Assembly (NCBI GenBank): GCA_903813345.2 | Contig: CAIIXF020000001.1 | Location: 9,585,598 to 9,649,597, forward strand | Length of the DNA: 64,000 nucleotides | Direction: 5' to 3' | From: Owenia fusiformis | Taxonomy: Eukaryota; Annelida; Polychaeta; Sabellida; Oweniidae | Shown here: one piece after another, positions 24,151-35,464 of the stretch | Position numbering within the stretch: position 1 is the first letter of the stretch | How the letters are laid out: every line of letters begins with the position of its first letter | The notes under the pieces: generated by a model | Database searches by the model: none | Told to the model about the DNA's origin: nothing | The model's input: the letters and a program-made list of their open reading frames with translations, nothing else | Program-made: the position numbers and the translations under genes

Positions 24151-25127
24151 AAACCGTTATTTTTCAAAATAAAGCTCGGGCGTAAAGACGTATATCTTGA
24201 GTTTGTTCCATTTTTTAAGGTACGTATGTATATTTGTATGTTTAGATCTTTAACTTGCTATACAATTAGCTAAGCTTGTTTAGCGTGCTTAAAATAGTAA
24301 GTAAATGAATAGCCTTTTGAAAATAAAATACCCAAGTCAAAAGTACACGGATCACTTCTGAAATACTATAAAAATCGAGGAAAATAATATCCAGTAATTT
24401 TTAATCATTCTTTGGAAATATCAAAAATAAGTATGGAAGCTATTTTATTTCTCTATAAGAAAGAAGATTGTTTTAAATGTATTTCCCTCGAGGGAATTAA
24501 AATTCTATCATTGGGAATTCACGCTATAGTCTTATGAACTTTAATGAAGGACTTTACCGTAAATTGACGACGTGATTTGTATGCAGCTGTACGTTAACAT
24601 ATTCCTTATCTTAACTTACCTTGCGTGCGTGGAGCTAGGGGCAACGTGAAGTCCAATGGTCCTTTAGTCTAGTTCAATAAATATTTTTAAAATAAATATG
24701 CCGCCTGGTTCATAAGGGAACCTGGGATAAGATGGCCTTTAGTGATTTAGTAGTCTTGATCCAGTTTTGAAACTATTCTTGCTCCGAGTAAGTCGTGTAG
24801 GTGCCAAGTTGGAAGGTGATTCGAAAGAAGACTCTATTCTATTGTAGACAATGAATTAATGATTAGGTTGTTACAATTGGGAAACAAATGCAACGGGACC
24901 ATTTTCCCCCAGTTTCCCTTATTGCATTTGAGACTTTGTTCGGGGTGGTGTCAATTTAAATGACTACATGGTCTGATTTTTAAACTTTAAATTGCAGTAA
25001 TGAATAAGCTATTACGTAATTGTATATGGAGAACACTAAGGTACTATCTTGCCCCTGGCTCCCCTATTAGTGTGAACTTAATGTTGTCTTTCTAAAAAAA
25101 CTAATTTACTAAGTTTCTTTCTAGACG

Positions 25128-28100
25128 ATGGGGCGGTTCAAGACAAAACAACGTTGTGCATCCCAAAATATTCATGGCGAGAATAATGAACAAATGCACC
25201 AACTGATTGACTCAAAATATATAAAGGCTTCAACCAGAGACCGTCTGTGTGAACTTGCCCAAATAGACTTTTTTAGTTTTCGAAAAAGGCACAAACTAAA
25301 GCCCCTTTCATTTTGTAAATCCTGCATCAAAAACGTTGAATTAGAAAACGGTGGAAACGCACCCGCAAGAAAACAAAACCTATCACATGTTAATCACGAT
25401 CATAGTTACAATTCTGGAGGGAAAAAAGACAATGATATATCTATACAAACAACAAATACTATTCTTGATCTTGGAGATAATCACCAAGACTTGTCGAACC
25501 AAATGGAGACGTTGCCATCGTCATATTTAAAGAACCTAATCTATGCACTGGGGAAAATTATTAAACAGGAAATAAAAACATATTCTAACAACTCAAACAT
25601 TGATTTGGATTTTGAAAAATTACGCCTGAGCAATGCAGATTATTTCACGTCATGCCCAAAACTACTTGCAACATTGCTTTTAAGCATATCTGGTGTTCCA
25701 ATGGACTATACGTTTAAATCAAGCAATGTCCCTGGTCAGTATCCAGATGCATTAGAAACCCTAGAATACACGTTTTAAATCAGCATGATGCTTGTACTTC
25801 AAGTAGTTACTACTTCATGTTTGCTCTACATACGCTTGTTTTACGTTATATAAAGCATATCCCGCAAAACATATGTAACGATTTTTATGTGAATAGAAAA
25901 CGTGAAAAACAACTAAAAACTCGTGCGCGAATTATTTTTAGGTATTTCAAAATGCTTTATCACGCGTCAAATGTCCGCGCAAAATAATTTAACAAGGAAT
26001 GTTTATAATGTTCCATGTTCAGTTTGTGCATTTTAGTGCAACATACTTTTCTAATGACAGTGTTTATAGGCCTACCAGATCTTCCAAAATGGTGAAACGG
26101 AATAAACGAATTCAAATTTTTCTTTCTATTGCAGTTAACCAGATTTCAATAGAGCTTTGAGTTGATATTCGGGTCATTATACGACGTTCATAAAATTCCG
26201 CCATTAATCGCCATCTCCATAATATGACTACACCAGTAATGCAAAAGTGGGTTTAAATCTAGGATGAAGAATCCTAGGTTTGAATCGATGAAAATGAAAA
26301 AGTTTCAAATAATTCCTATCCATTTTCGCACGCTCGGTCTTTACTGCGTTCGACCGACGGGAGCCGAGTGAACGAAGATGATTTCTATCGGCAATTGGAA
26401 AGATACGTAAATGGTTTTCAGTGTATCTTGATACTGACCCTTGTATTTCTCAGATCCAGACCAAGATAGAAACATGGCGTACAAAATGTGCAAAACTGTG
26501 GAGTCCATCCTAAACCTTACCTATTTGAACAGTGTTCTCCCAATCCATTTTAGAGAGTCGGTACTTTTATACAGTTTAACGGGCAGCAAAATTGCACTTA
26601 CCGTTCTTAACAGAACAGGCCCATACGCCTCCTATGATAGAGTAAGAAAATGGCTCACAAATCTTGGGCAAAATACAATAGAGATAGTGGACCAACAAAC
26701 CCAAGGGAATGATACTAGTATACTAATGGCATTCGATAATAACCAGGTACTTAAAAAGACCTGGTCAATTAGCACAAAGAAAAAATTCAACGCTAGTGTA
26801 GTGACCATGATTGTTTCCTTCACGATTGAAAATGAACCCCTACAAAATAAACCAATGTTTTCACCAAATCAATGGAAAAACAAGCCGTTGACTGATGATA
26901 AGATTCAAGAAATAAAAAATCCAGACGAAAATCCAGCCTTTGCTTCAATACAAAACAAATCAATAAAAGGCTTCGTAGAGAAACGATTAAAAAAAATCAT
27001 CAGTGAACAAAAAATTCGAAACGGCAAAATGACAGATTTAATAGATGATACCATAGTTGAAAATAAGTACAATAAAATATTTCACGATCCATGCAACAAA
27101 TGTGGTTTGGAGGCTATCCCAAAGTCAAAACGTGTATGTCCACAATGTAAACAAAAAATTACACGTCAAAATGACTTTAACAACGCAAAGGATAAAAGTG
27201 ATAAAGGCGCTTGTGAAACAAAAAATAACCACACACCAAAAAGAACCAGAGAGAACGATTCAATGAAATGTGAAAAAAGGATGTCCGTAAAAAAATTATG
27301 TACGGGGAAAAGTATTGTTGAGATTGAAAATCCTAGGAAAATTAATACTGTATACGTAAATGATGTTCATGTTTTCCGTCCATATTTCGCGAACCCAAAT
27401 TCATATGAAAACTGTCAAAACGTTCTCATTGACATTGGTACAAAAGCGGGTGTCAAACAATATGGAGGTACTGCTCGCGAGTGGGTTGCTGTATGTTGCG
27501 ACGGGATGCCCTATAGTATGTGCAACAAGTTGCAATCGTGCACATATAGGTGTGGTTACTGTGGTGGTGTTTTTCGGGGGAAATCAAGTGTTAACAGTCA
27601 CACATGTTCTGAAATAGTACAACGTCAAGAATCAGACATGTCCATAGAATTTAAGTGGTTGCTATTAATTCCTGGACCTGGCCATATAGAGATGAACATG
27701 CTAAAATCTTTAGTTTCACTTACCTGGGACATTTTCTGGAAGGAGATTGCCAAAATATTTAATTTTAAAAGCGAACACGCATTATCATATGCTAAGAAAG
27801 TCAGCGATCACCACAAAGGGTGGGAAATGCTGCAGCTAACATATGCTGCAGTCATCGATGAATTGCTGGTAGTCTACGTAAGAACACAACATGACATGGC
27901 CAACTCACAAGAACTTAGTTATAAACATTTCATAGAAATGATAGAAAAGTCGGACGACCCCAACTTTAAATTCATGGGAAATACGGTAGTCCCATTGATG
28001 AATTCCATATTACTCTACAGAGAAGGCGTTCGATCGAGCGATTTCCAAAAAATGTTGGCAGCGAGATCGCTATTTTCAAAACTTTTTGTAGCAAGACACC

Positions 28101-28927
28101 ATCCAATCTATCGGGAACTGGAAGTGAACGATTATATGCTGTATGAAAAAGCTCCCGAACCTATTAAAATGTTTCTCGAGAAATGCAACTCTATTAATAT
28201 TAGCGGGGTTCCAAATTCGAATGAGGGGGCCGATTTTAAATTGGAGGCGATCAATAAGAAAGCACAGTATTTCCAGCCACCGAGGCCAAGCAACGAAAGT
28301 TGGAGCAATGTTTGTGCCAACTTCGACAATTTGGAAAATATACGCAATACTGTTTTCAGAGAAAGTGGAACAATCGACCCTGCAAAGCAGCGAGTAGAAT
28401 CTCATGCATCAGAGTCTGAAGATGATATAAATGAAGTACGATCATTATTTAGGGAACAGGCATACTTATTCCCATCTGATGAGAAAAAACACACCGATGT
28501 AACATGTTCTATCGAGTTAGATAAAGAGCTTATACATTTCAATGAAAAGGCTAAAAAGATGAGACAAAACTTTGTTCAAAATGTAGTTGATCACAACACT
28601 AATGAGGTTAAAAATGTGAACTTTAAAGAGGAACCGATTTTTGTAACCACTACAGAAAGGTCGGAGTACTTTGCATTAGAAAAACGATCAATCAAATCAT
28701 TAACTTACCTCATCCAACAGCAAATTAACGAACTGTCAAGTGACGATGAGGATGAACTTATTCTAAGCTTTGCTACACAGTTACAGGATATAGTGTCATC
28801 GAATAAAAACGCAAAAGAATCAAAGACAATATTGATATCATTGTACAAAGATATAGAGGATTATAAACTCGTGAAAGCGGTAGCTAACGATTTTATACTG
28901 GAACAAGAAGTCAAAGATGAAGTGTAA
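25128..28927 (+). CDS. transposon protein A, candidate transposase (DUF6589-like)
   Basis: Exons 25128-25734 and 26454-28927, joined by a phase-1 GT-AG intron (GTCAGT...TTTCTCAG), give 1026 residues; the acceptor-like TTTCTTTCTAG just before the ATG suggests a further 5' UTR intron. Residues 1-200 are basic and contain FCKSC. Later features are FDNN (D297), a zinc knuckle CNKCG...CPQC (416-434), CCDGMPY (D552), a second Cys/His cluster (569-587) and GHIEM (E615). Family members as I remember them from fungi and invertebrates share FDN, DG and H-x-E-M blocks, then the REGVR and GADF blocks also seen here. D297, D552 and E615 could be an RNase-H-type DDE triad (inference). No closer functional name is safe. 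Confidence 0.7.
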
Positions 28928-29105
28928 CATTTACTAATATTTCAGTAATATAATACCTGAGCGTGCATACATGTACTGACATTTACAGGAAATATATGAC
29001 AATGACTTTTACAATAACAACATGACATAGAGGCAATTCTATGTGTTTGTAAACAATGATATAATAGTTTTAAACGATTATACGAAATATGTATGTATAC
29101 ATATG

Positions 29106-29111
29106 AATAAA
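29106..29111 (+). promoter_or_regulatory. polyadenylation signal for transposon gene A
   Basis: AATAAA about 180 bp after the stop of the + strand gene, before the end of the convergent gene. Confidence 0.4.
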
Positions 29112-29435
29112 TATACCAAGTTAAATGACAGTTCATACGTAGCCTATACGCAGGATACGACATAACATGTATTAAAACAATGTGTATAAGAGAAAAAACA
29201 ACGCTTTGTTATATATAAAAATCTGTGTTAAAACAATTTGAATTGAGACCAAAGTCATTAATCCATGAATACTTTTCAGTAAAAATACTCAATATTAAAA
29301 TTAATCAAAAGAGCTCATTAAATTGAATAAATAAACAATTAAAAATATATGTATTGAATTGCACTGAATATTGATAAAGTAATAAATTATAGCCTGTACA
29401 GTAACATAAATTCAGTGTATAGGCGTAACTATGAG

Positions 29436-31053
29436 TTAAAGTTGTGTAATGTCATTCAAGTTAATAGTCGAAAAAATGTTCCTATCCATCGTCGCTGCTA
29501 CAGGTTGTGCTGGTGGTAGTGTCTCAACTGCCAGGCCTGCTTCTTTTAAGCTGGCATATGTCTCTGCTTCCATCAACACGGCGGCGGACTGGCGAGGCAC
29601 CTCTGGCGACATGATTGATTCCTGATCCTCTTTCTTTTCCTGGATGAAAAGGTATATATACAGATATATATGATCATGAATACTAGTATTTTAATAGTTA
29701 TGCGAACTGCCATGCAGCATACAGGAATAATACAATCGCTTTGGTTTTTTTAATGATCAACATGCAGACATGGTTCATGGTTAAATAACTGCAATCAAAA
29801 ACAAACATGGGTAAAAACAAAATATTGTTTATTCTTATTTTTCAATTTATTATATCAGATCTAATACTCTTAATTATTATCCATATCAAATTTGATACCT
29901 GCTCTTGAACGATAGCTTTCTTCGTCTTCTCACTAAGTATGTGGGTAGCTGCCCCCTTGTTGTTGTATCTCCGTTCATCCCCCCCTACTTCTGGATGTAT
30001 CCCCTCCTCCTGGTATTTCACAAATGTGTCTTCGTCTTGAGAATACACAAAGGCATTCCCCGCCTCATCAACGTACCTCAGAAATATCGAGCCTCTGGTC
30101 TTAGTGCACAACTGGTCTGCTCGTTTGATCAGTCCAGTGAGCCTATCTTTCTTCGCCTGGGCCCGTTTCCTAGGCTCGGGCTCATATTCATGAGAAATTG
30201 GCCCCCTGTGGTGTTTCCAGTTTTTATTTCTAAATCAAAAGAATTAAATTAAAAGTATGAATGTCGGATACATAGAAGTAGGAATAACCGAAACCTTCGG
30301 TGAAGCGATATGGGGAAGTCCCGTCTGAAAAGCGTAATTGATAATCGTCCCCGGATCATACGCATTTCAACAGAAATTCTACTTTTAATTCAGTTGCAAT
30401 TTACGAATTAGAATATCTTAGATCTTGAATCGGATAATAAAACACAAAGTTTACTTTGCATTTGTAAGTGGATGTTTCATCAATGTGTATAATAACGGCG
30501 AAGTGACAGAAAGTCAAGGGAGGACGGTCATTTTAAATCCCTGTTTTAAATGCAAGGGCAAATCAGTTTAATATATTGGCATGTTAGAGGTCATCTTGCC
30601 CTGTGACAAGTTAGTGTCAGACTGTCAGCTGTTCAATATACATATAGTGTAAGCGGTCAAGGGATCATTGATCATCTATGTACATGTAGATATTGAGTTG
30701 AATATCTGAATATTAATTCGAATAAGATCGTATCGTATTTTATATTTGAATTATGCAATGTGCTTTCCGGTTTGAGCATGCAGCCATGCACATGGAAAAT
30801 TTTACGGTAAACTTAGCTTGGACAATGCAATTGTCTATAAATCTATCAGTTATTTAATTAATTTCCTTCGTCAGTTACAATTTTAGATGTCAGGAATTTG
30901 AAACACTAAAACTAGCACTAAGCACGAATTTTGGAATGAATCTGATGAATACGCGTGGCAAAATATCAGGCACATACATCGAATGTAGTATTTTTCAAAG
31001 TACAGTACTTACGCTTGTGGTCCAGTTGAAGGTCTCTTCTTTGTTTGTGACAT
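29436..31053 (-). CDS. transposon protein B, MADS-box-like small protein
   Basis: Three exons on the minus strand: 31053-31013, 30229-29899 and 29639-29436, with GT-AG introns in phases 2 and 0, giving 191 residues. Residues 34-80 are basic, then read LTGLIKRADQL followed by a beta-like stretch ending NAFVYS. This matches the order of the MADS DNA-binding fold (T-G-I/L-x-K-K/R-A-x-E/Q-L, then strands). The C-terminal third is acidic and rich in P, A and E. It probably binds DNA, perhaps the element's ends, or regulates expression. The MADS link is my pattern match and not a search result. It converges on protein A with about 500 bp between stop codons. Confidence 0.65.
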
Positions 31054-31109
31054 TTTAATAATATTGTCTGCTCTCTTTGGGCGATAAAAGGTAAAGGAAG
31101 TAGTATGTA

Positions 31110-31246
31110 TACAATTGAAGCATTATACGGCAACTGCCGTATGGTACTTAGGATGGAATATCATGAAATTGAAACACTATACGGCAACTGCCGTGTGGTA
31201 CGTCAAATGAAATACCATACGGCAATCGAGCTCAGCATCTCTACTG
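31110..31246 (-). repeat. right terminal inverted repeat with subterminal palindromes
   Basis: Perfect 30-bp TIR (31217-31246) preceded by two copies of a palindrome of the type ATACGGCAACTGCCGTAT (about 31134 and 31182). Spacing between copies is about 45-50 bp. The right end has more copies than the left, as in many transposons with unequal ends. The promoter of gene B must overlap this region, since its ATG is at 31053. Confidence 0.75.
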
Positions 31247-31251
31247 ACATT

Positions 31252-32519
31252 ACGAACTCTAGTTTCAATTGTACTCATAAAAATATGAATCTGGCTTGTT
31301 TTACACTCATGTATATGTATATTTGTACCTTACTTCAAGTGGCTAACCAATGACACTTCTCGTGACCTTACTTTATCTATTATACTTTATCATTTTATTG
31401 TTACTTAGTCCTTTATTTTATTAATTAAGACAGTTCTTTGATACCAATATCGAAGCATCTGAGTATACCCTCTCAACGGATCGAACGCTCTCTGAAAATC
31501 ATTGTAGCAACCCTATCGCGTTTACTTTGATGGCCACAAAAGTATCAGTTGTATTAATGTCAAATATTAGTTATAAATAGATAACTTGAAATTACTTTTG
31601 TCGGAGAAGACAAACCGTGTAAGACCAAAGATATCTTATCGGAGGATTAGAATATTTTGAACACCTTCGTATCGAAATCTCGATTTCAACATACCTTAGT
31701 CATTTCACTAGAAGTGGTACCGTCATAGCGCACTTGAAATCCATGGGAAACTCAATATCGCAATATCAAAGATGAATGATTGGTATTGAATTTACGTTAT
31801 CTAATATGATAAACAATCAACTACTCTCAGCTTCATGGGAAAGCAACTTCAATCAAAATTGAATTTTATCTCGTCAATTCTGTAAATACGTTGCTCTTAT
31901 CTTTGGAACAAAATTTATACCCTTCTCCCAAAGTCACACCTTTAAATATATAGGGCCAGGACACGTTTGCGTAAGCTATAAAGCTACACATGGTAAATAT
32001 AAGGGACATTGTAGATTTTATTTCATCACATTCGAAACAATATATTTTTGAACCTTGAACTCCAATATTTGCACTCGAACAATTAAAAAAAATAATCAGC
32101 TCGTCAACGGTGATAAAGATCGTAATTCTAAAATTGCAAATTGACAACTTGAGAAAAATAAGTTGTTTCATAATAGCCATAAAGTCAAAATATTTCAGAG
32201 TTAATTGATTTTTATGTCATCAATGATCATAATTCCAGTTATTTATTTGCATACGTGGTTGAGATACGCTGGCTGTGGTTCATTTTGAAGGGTTCACAAT
32301 TCATAAGTGTGTTGTAAACTATGTGGAGTGTGATACGATACACCCAGACATATCTACGTTGATCCGTGAGTTAACCAAGATACAACTTTTTGATATGTCT
32401 GTACATGACGTCGCATTTTTAGGCCACTAAGATCCAACAATCCATTTATAACTCTAATGTCTTGACAATGTTCCAAATGTCGCAGTAGCGCTTGTCAAGA
32501 ATTAACGTAAAATATTAAA
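31252..32519. other. innexin intron after the transposon
   Basis: No gene or strong repeat. The 104-codon ORF at 31866-32180 (-) shows no family features. Confidence 0.4.
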
Positions 32520-33070
32520 AAGCAATTCAAACATGACCGTGCTCTATTCGAATTTCTCAACCAATCAGAATGCAGCATAGCCAATATAGAACGTTCTCTA
32601 ATTCTCCATAGATGCACGACCATGCTCTATTCAATCTGCAATTTGCATTGTTTTGTGTGACGTCACATCTCAGCTGCACATCTGGGGCTCTGTCCGGGGA
32701 TAGCTGTTCTTTTTTACTCCCTCCGTAACTACTGTAACTATTTAACTACTGTTTGCATACACCGTATAAAATCTAAAACGGGGAGTAAAATAGAACAGCC
32801 CAAACAAATTCTAAAATTTTTCCGGCCGACTTCAGAATCTTGACAGCATGCGTATTCTTCCTTCATGCCCGTTCCACAGACACGGCTTTTACTAATTTTT
32901 ATGTTTGAATCGGAATAAATAATGATAGGCCATTCAATATGGTGAAATTCAGCACTCGTTGGACAGAATGTTAGTACAAATGCACTCACCTTCGGTTCGT
33001 GCTTTGTACAACATTCTGTCCAACTCGTGCTGAATTTCACCATATTGAATGGCCTATCATTATTTATTCC
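32520..33070. mobile_element. foldback repeat, copy 1
   Basis: Starts with TTCAAACATGACCGTGCTCT and ends in a near-perfect hairpin at 32912-33070 whose arms of about 75 bp begin GGAATAAATAATGATAGGCC. The same two parts recur at 33517-34006. It is a non-autonomous foldback or MITE family without coding capacity. Confidence 0.7.
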
Positions 33071-33516
33071 TTAAGTTAAAGCAAATATCGATTTAAGATT
33101 TATCCGCATCCATTTCAAATAAAGAATGATGAGATTGGCCCTGGTATGTTTGTAGTTAGATTTGGATCACGCCTTTGATCAAACAAGAAGTCACTGATCC
33201 CTGCTGCAACTTCATCCATAAACAAACCCTACGTTGCTATAGGTGATAATATTTCAAATGAGAGCATGCACTAAGTTACCAGGTTATTCAAATAGTGAAG
33301 CTTGGTGACTGGACCCTCATTGATGCCTCAAAACCTCAAACGTCATTGACAAAAGTTCATCATGACTTTTGTGGTGTCCTTGCGCTTTGTTTGGAACACG
33401 ATGTTGATGTCAATTGTGAGATTGTATGCAATCAGTTTCAGTGGTGATTTTCATTACAATTGGTTCCAGTTCATGATTGCTGCCTTCTCCAATATTATAT
33501 GGAGTGTCTATTATTT
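33071..33516. other. spacer between foldback copies
   Basis: Non-coding. The 133-codon ORF starting at 33362 runs into the repeat and is not taken as a gene. Confidence 0.4.
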
Positions 33517-34006
33517 ATTCAAACATGACCGTGCTCTAATTGAATTTCTCAACCAATCAGAATGCAGCATAGCCAATATAGAACGTTCTCTAATTCTCCA
33601 TAGATGCACGACCGTGCTCTATCCAATCATCCGGGAATCTACGTATTGTATTTGCATTGTGACGTCACACCTGGGAATGGCGAAAATAACAGCGAGCTCG
33701 AGTTTGGTCATCCTCCGAAGCAGGTGTACAGGAGAAGATATTCTGGATTTTGAAGCCCTGTGATCGGAGGATGGAGTTTGGTGTATCTCATGTAGCTCCA
33801 ATCCCCAATTCTCTGAACAATGTTTTCATTTTTTATATGTTTGAATCGGAATAAATAATGATAGGCCATTCAATATGGTGAAATTCAGCACTCGTTGGAC
33901 AGAATGTCAGTACAAATGCACTCACCTTCGGTTCGTGCTTTGTACGACATTCTGTCCAACTCGTGCTGAATTTCACCATATTGAATGGCCTATCATTATT
34001 TATTCC
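33517..34006. mobile_element. foldback repeat, copy 2
   Basis: Nearly identical to copy 1 in the first 110 bp and in the terminal hairpin (33848-34006), with a different middle. Same orientation as copy 1, ending 168 bp before the innexin shared exon. Confidence 0.7.
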
Positions 34007-34174
34007 TTAAATATATACCACTATCCACACGTTCCATATATCAATAGGGAGTTTAAGCTTGCAATGTTTTTCACAACCTAAACGTATAAGGAAAATATTT
34101 AAGCGATGCATTGACGGTCGTTCCTCAACAATTTCATTGACTGCATTTGTAATCACTGTCTCTGTGTGTTCCAG

Positions 34175-34828
34175 GAGATCCTATGACATGCTGGACCCCA
34201 GCTCATTTCACGGGACAGATGGTCCAGTATACGGACGACTATTGCTGGATCAAAAACACGTACTATCACCCGATGCACGAGGTGGTACCGAGGGAGGGTG
34301 AACCTAGAGACTTTGACGTGACCTATTATCAGTGGGTTCCGTTGTTTCTCATGATCCAAGCCTTGTTGTTCTACATTCCCAGTGGTATCTGGCACATCTT
34401 CAACGATAAGACCGGTATCAATATACACAACATCATCGTAGCCTCAAACACAGTAGCCCAAGTTGTTCCTGAGGGTCGGGAGAAAACGATGAAACATTTA
34501 GTCAGACACATAGACGCTTACTTGGAACGCCAAAAAGAACATCGGAAAGGTAGACTAAATGCGGCACGACAATTTATGGCAACAAAGATGTGCTGTGTAT
34601 GCGTCGGCAAACGTGCTGGAAATTTCTTGTTGGTTCTCTACATGTGTTGTAAGGTTCTCTACATAATAAACGTAATTGGACAGTTGTTCATGTTGAACGC
34701 TTTCTTGGGAACGAAGTACCATCTGTATGGGTTTGATGTGCTGAGAGATTTAGCAGCTGGCAATGACTGGACTGCATCACCAGTGTTCCCCAGGATAACA
34801 CTCTGCAGCTTTAAGATGAGAGTCTTAG
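34175..34828 (+). CDS. innexin shared exon 2 (E1 loop, TM2, cytoplasmic loop, TM3, E2 start)
   Basis: The acceptor GTGTGTTCCAG and phase 1 complete the G of YVG from any first exon. In the joined protein (402 aa), extracellular loop 1 has C54 and C72, in DPMTCW and DDYCW. The innexin/pannexin signature YYQWVP is at 99-104 and TM2 at about 103-124. A basic cytoplasmic loop follows, then TM3 at about 199-224 and loop 2 cysteine C259. Donor TTAG/GTAAGA. Innexins form hexameric or octameric gap-junction channels and hemichannels in the plasma membrane. Confidence 0.92.
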
Positions 34829-35054
34829 GTAAGAAAATTTGATACTTTTCTTTCACACGTTCATTCAGACAGTTTTTTGTTTTCACCAATATCTAAGTAC
34901 TTTGCAATCGTTGTATGTAAATAAACATGTGTGTTAATGGTTATGGGTGGTATGTGGACAAAAATCAAAATAAGATATAACGAGATTAAGGATTGAGAAA
35001 TGTGTATTCACATTGAATGGTTATATTCATGGTTATGTTGTTATTGTTATCCAG

Positions 35055-35464
35055 GAAACGTCCAGCGTCATACTTTACAATGTGTGCTTCCGATCAACCT
35101 CTTCAACGAGAAGATCTACGTCTTCATTTGGTTCTGGTACGTCTTTGTCGCAACAGTAACCTGCATCAACTTCCTCTCTTGGCTCACCAGGATCTTCCAT
35201 GGAGCCAGGATGTCCTTCATCAAGAAACATCTCGCCTGGATGGGTAGGCTTAACGAAGAGGATGACCGTCAATTGTTCACTAGATTCGTTGATAATTATC
35301 TCCGCCCTGATGGATTTTTATTGCTGCGTTTGATCGCTAAAAATAGCACAGAGTTCGTAACATCAGAAATCATCGCTGGACTTTGGGATAACTACAAACG
35401 TGTGTATAGTGGAGGGATGAGCCTAACGGGCAATGATAAAGAAGAAAAGGAGAGTGAAGCATGA
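35055..35464 (+). CDS. innexin shared exon 3 (E2 end, TM4, C-terminal tail)
   Basis: Acceptor TTATCCAG, phase 1. It completes loop 2 with C276 in the conserved block RVLGNVQRHTLQCVLPINLF, then TM4 (about 287-310, FIWFWYVFVA) and a cytoplasmic tail of about 90 residues ending in acidic EEKESEA. The four loop cysteines (54, 72, 259, 276) match the two-plus-two innexin pattern. The stop at 35462-35464 gives a normal family length. Confidence 0.92.

Larger units (their letters stand above)
24066..31246. mobile_element. complete 7.2-kb DNA transposon, two convergent genes
   Basis: The ends are perfect inverted repeats of 30 bp starting CAGTAGAGATGCTGAGCTCG, with imperfect inverted similarity for about 50 bp more. 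Directly outside lie ACATT (24061-24065) and ACATT (31247-31251), a 5-bp target site duplication. Inside are a + strand gene (25128-28927) and a - strand gene (29436-31053), each with intact frames and GT-AG introns. Intact ends, duplication and frames mean the insertion is recent. The 5-bp duplication, the CAGTAG ends and the gene pair fit none of the DNA transposon superfamilies I can assign with confidence. It sits in the innexin intron and does not touch an exon. Confidence 0.85.
9356..35464 (+). other. innexin locus: nine alternative first exons, two shared exons
   Basis: Nine 145-nt coding exons (9356, 11822, 12940, 13743, 16371, 18396, 19049, 20450, 21761) each start with ATG, encode 48 codons plus one G, and end in YVG at a GT donor in phase 1. 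The only downstream innexin exons are 34175-34828 (phase-1 acceptor, opening with DPMTCW) and 35055-35464. Any first exon joins in frame to give 402 residues. No copy has its own second exon nearby. I infer alternative promoters feeding one shared body, as in UGT1 or protocadherin loci; Drosophila shaking-B is a known innexin with a few alternative N-termini. Confidence 0.8.

Noticed and set aside
24066-31246. Reading the two transposon genes as host genes of the innexin locus
   Set aside because: They lie exactly between perfect inverted repeats and a 5-bp target duplication, so they belong to the mobile element.
33362-33763. 133-codon + strand ORF
   Set aside because: Its second half is the foldback repeat also present at 32526-32640, where the frame is not kept. 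No family features.
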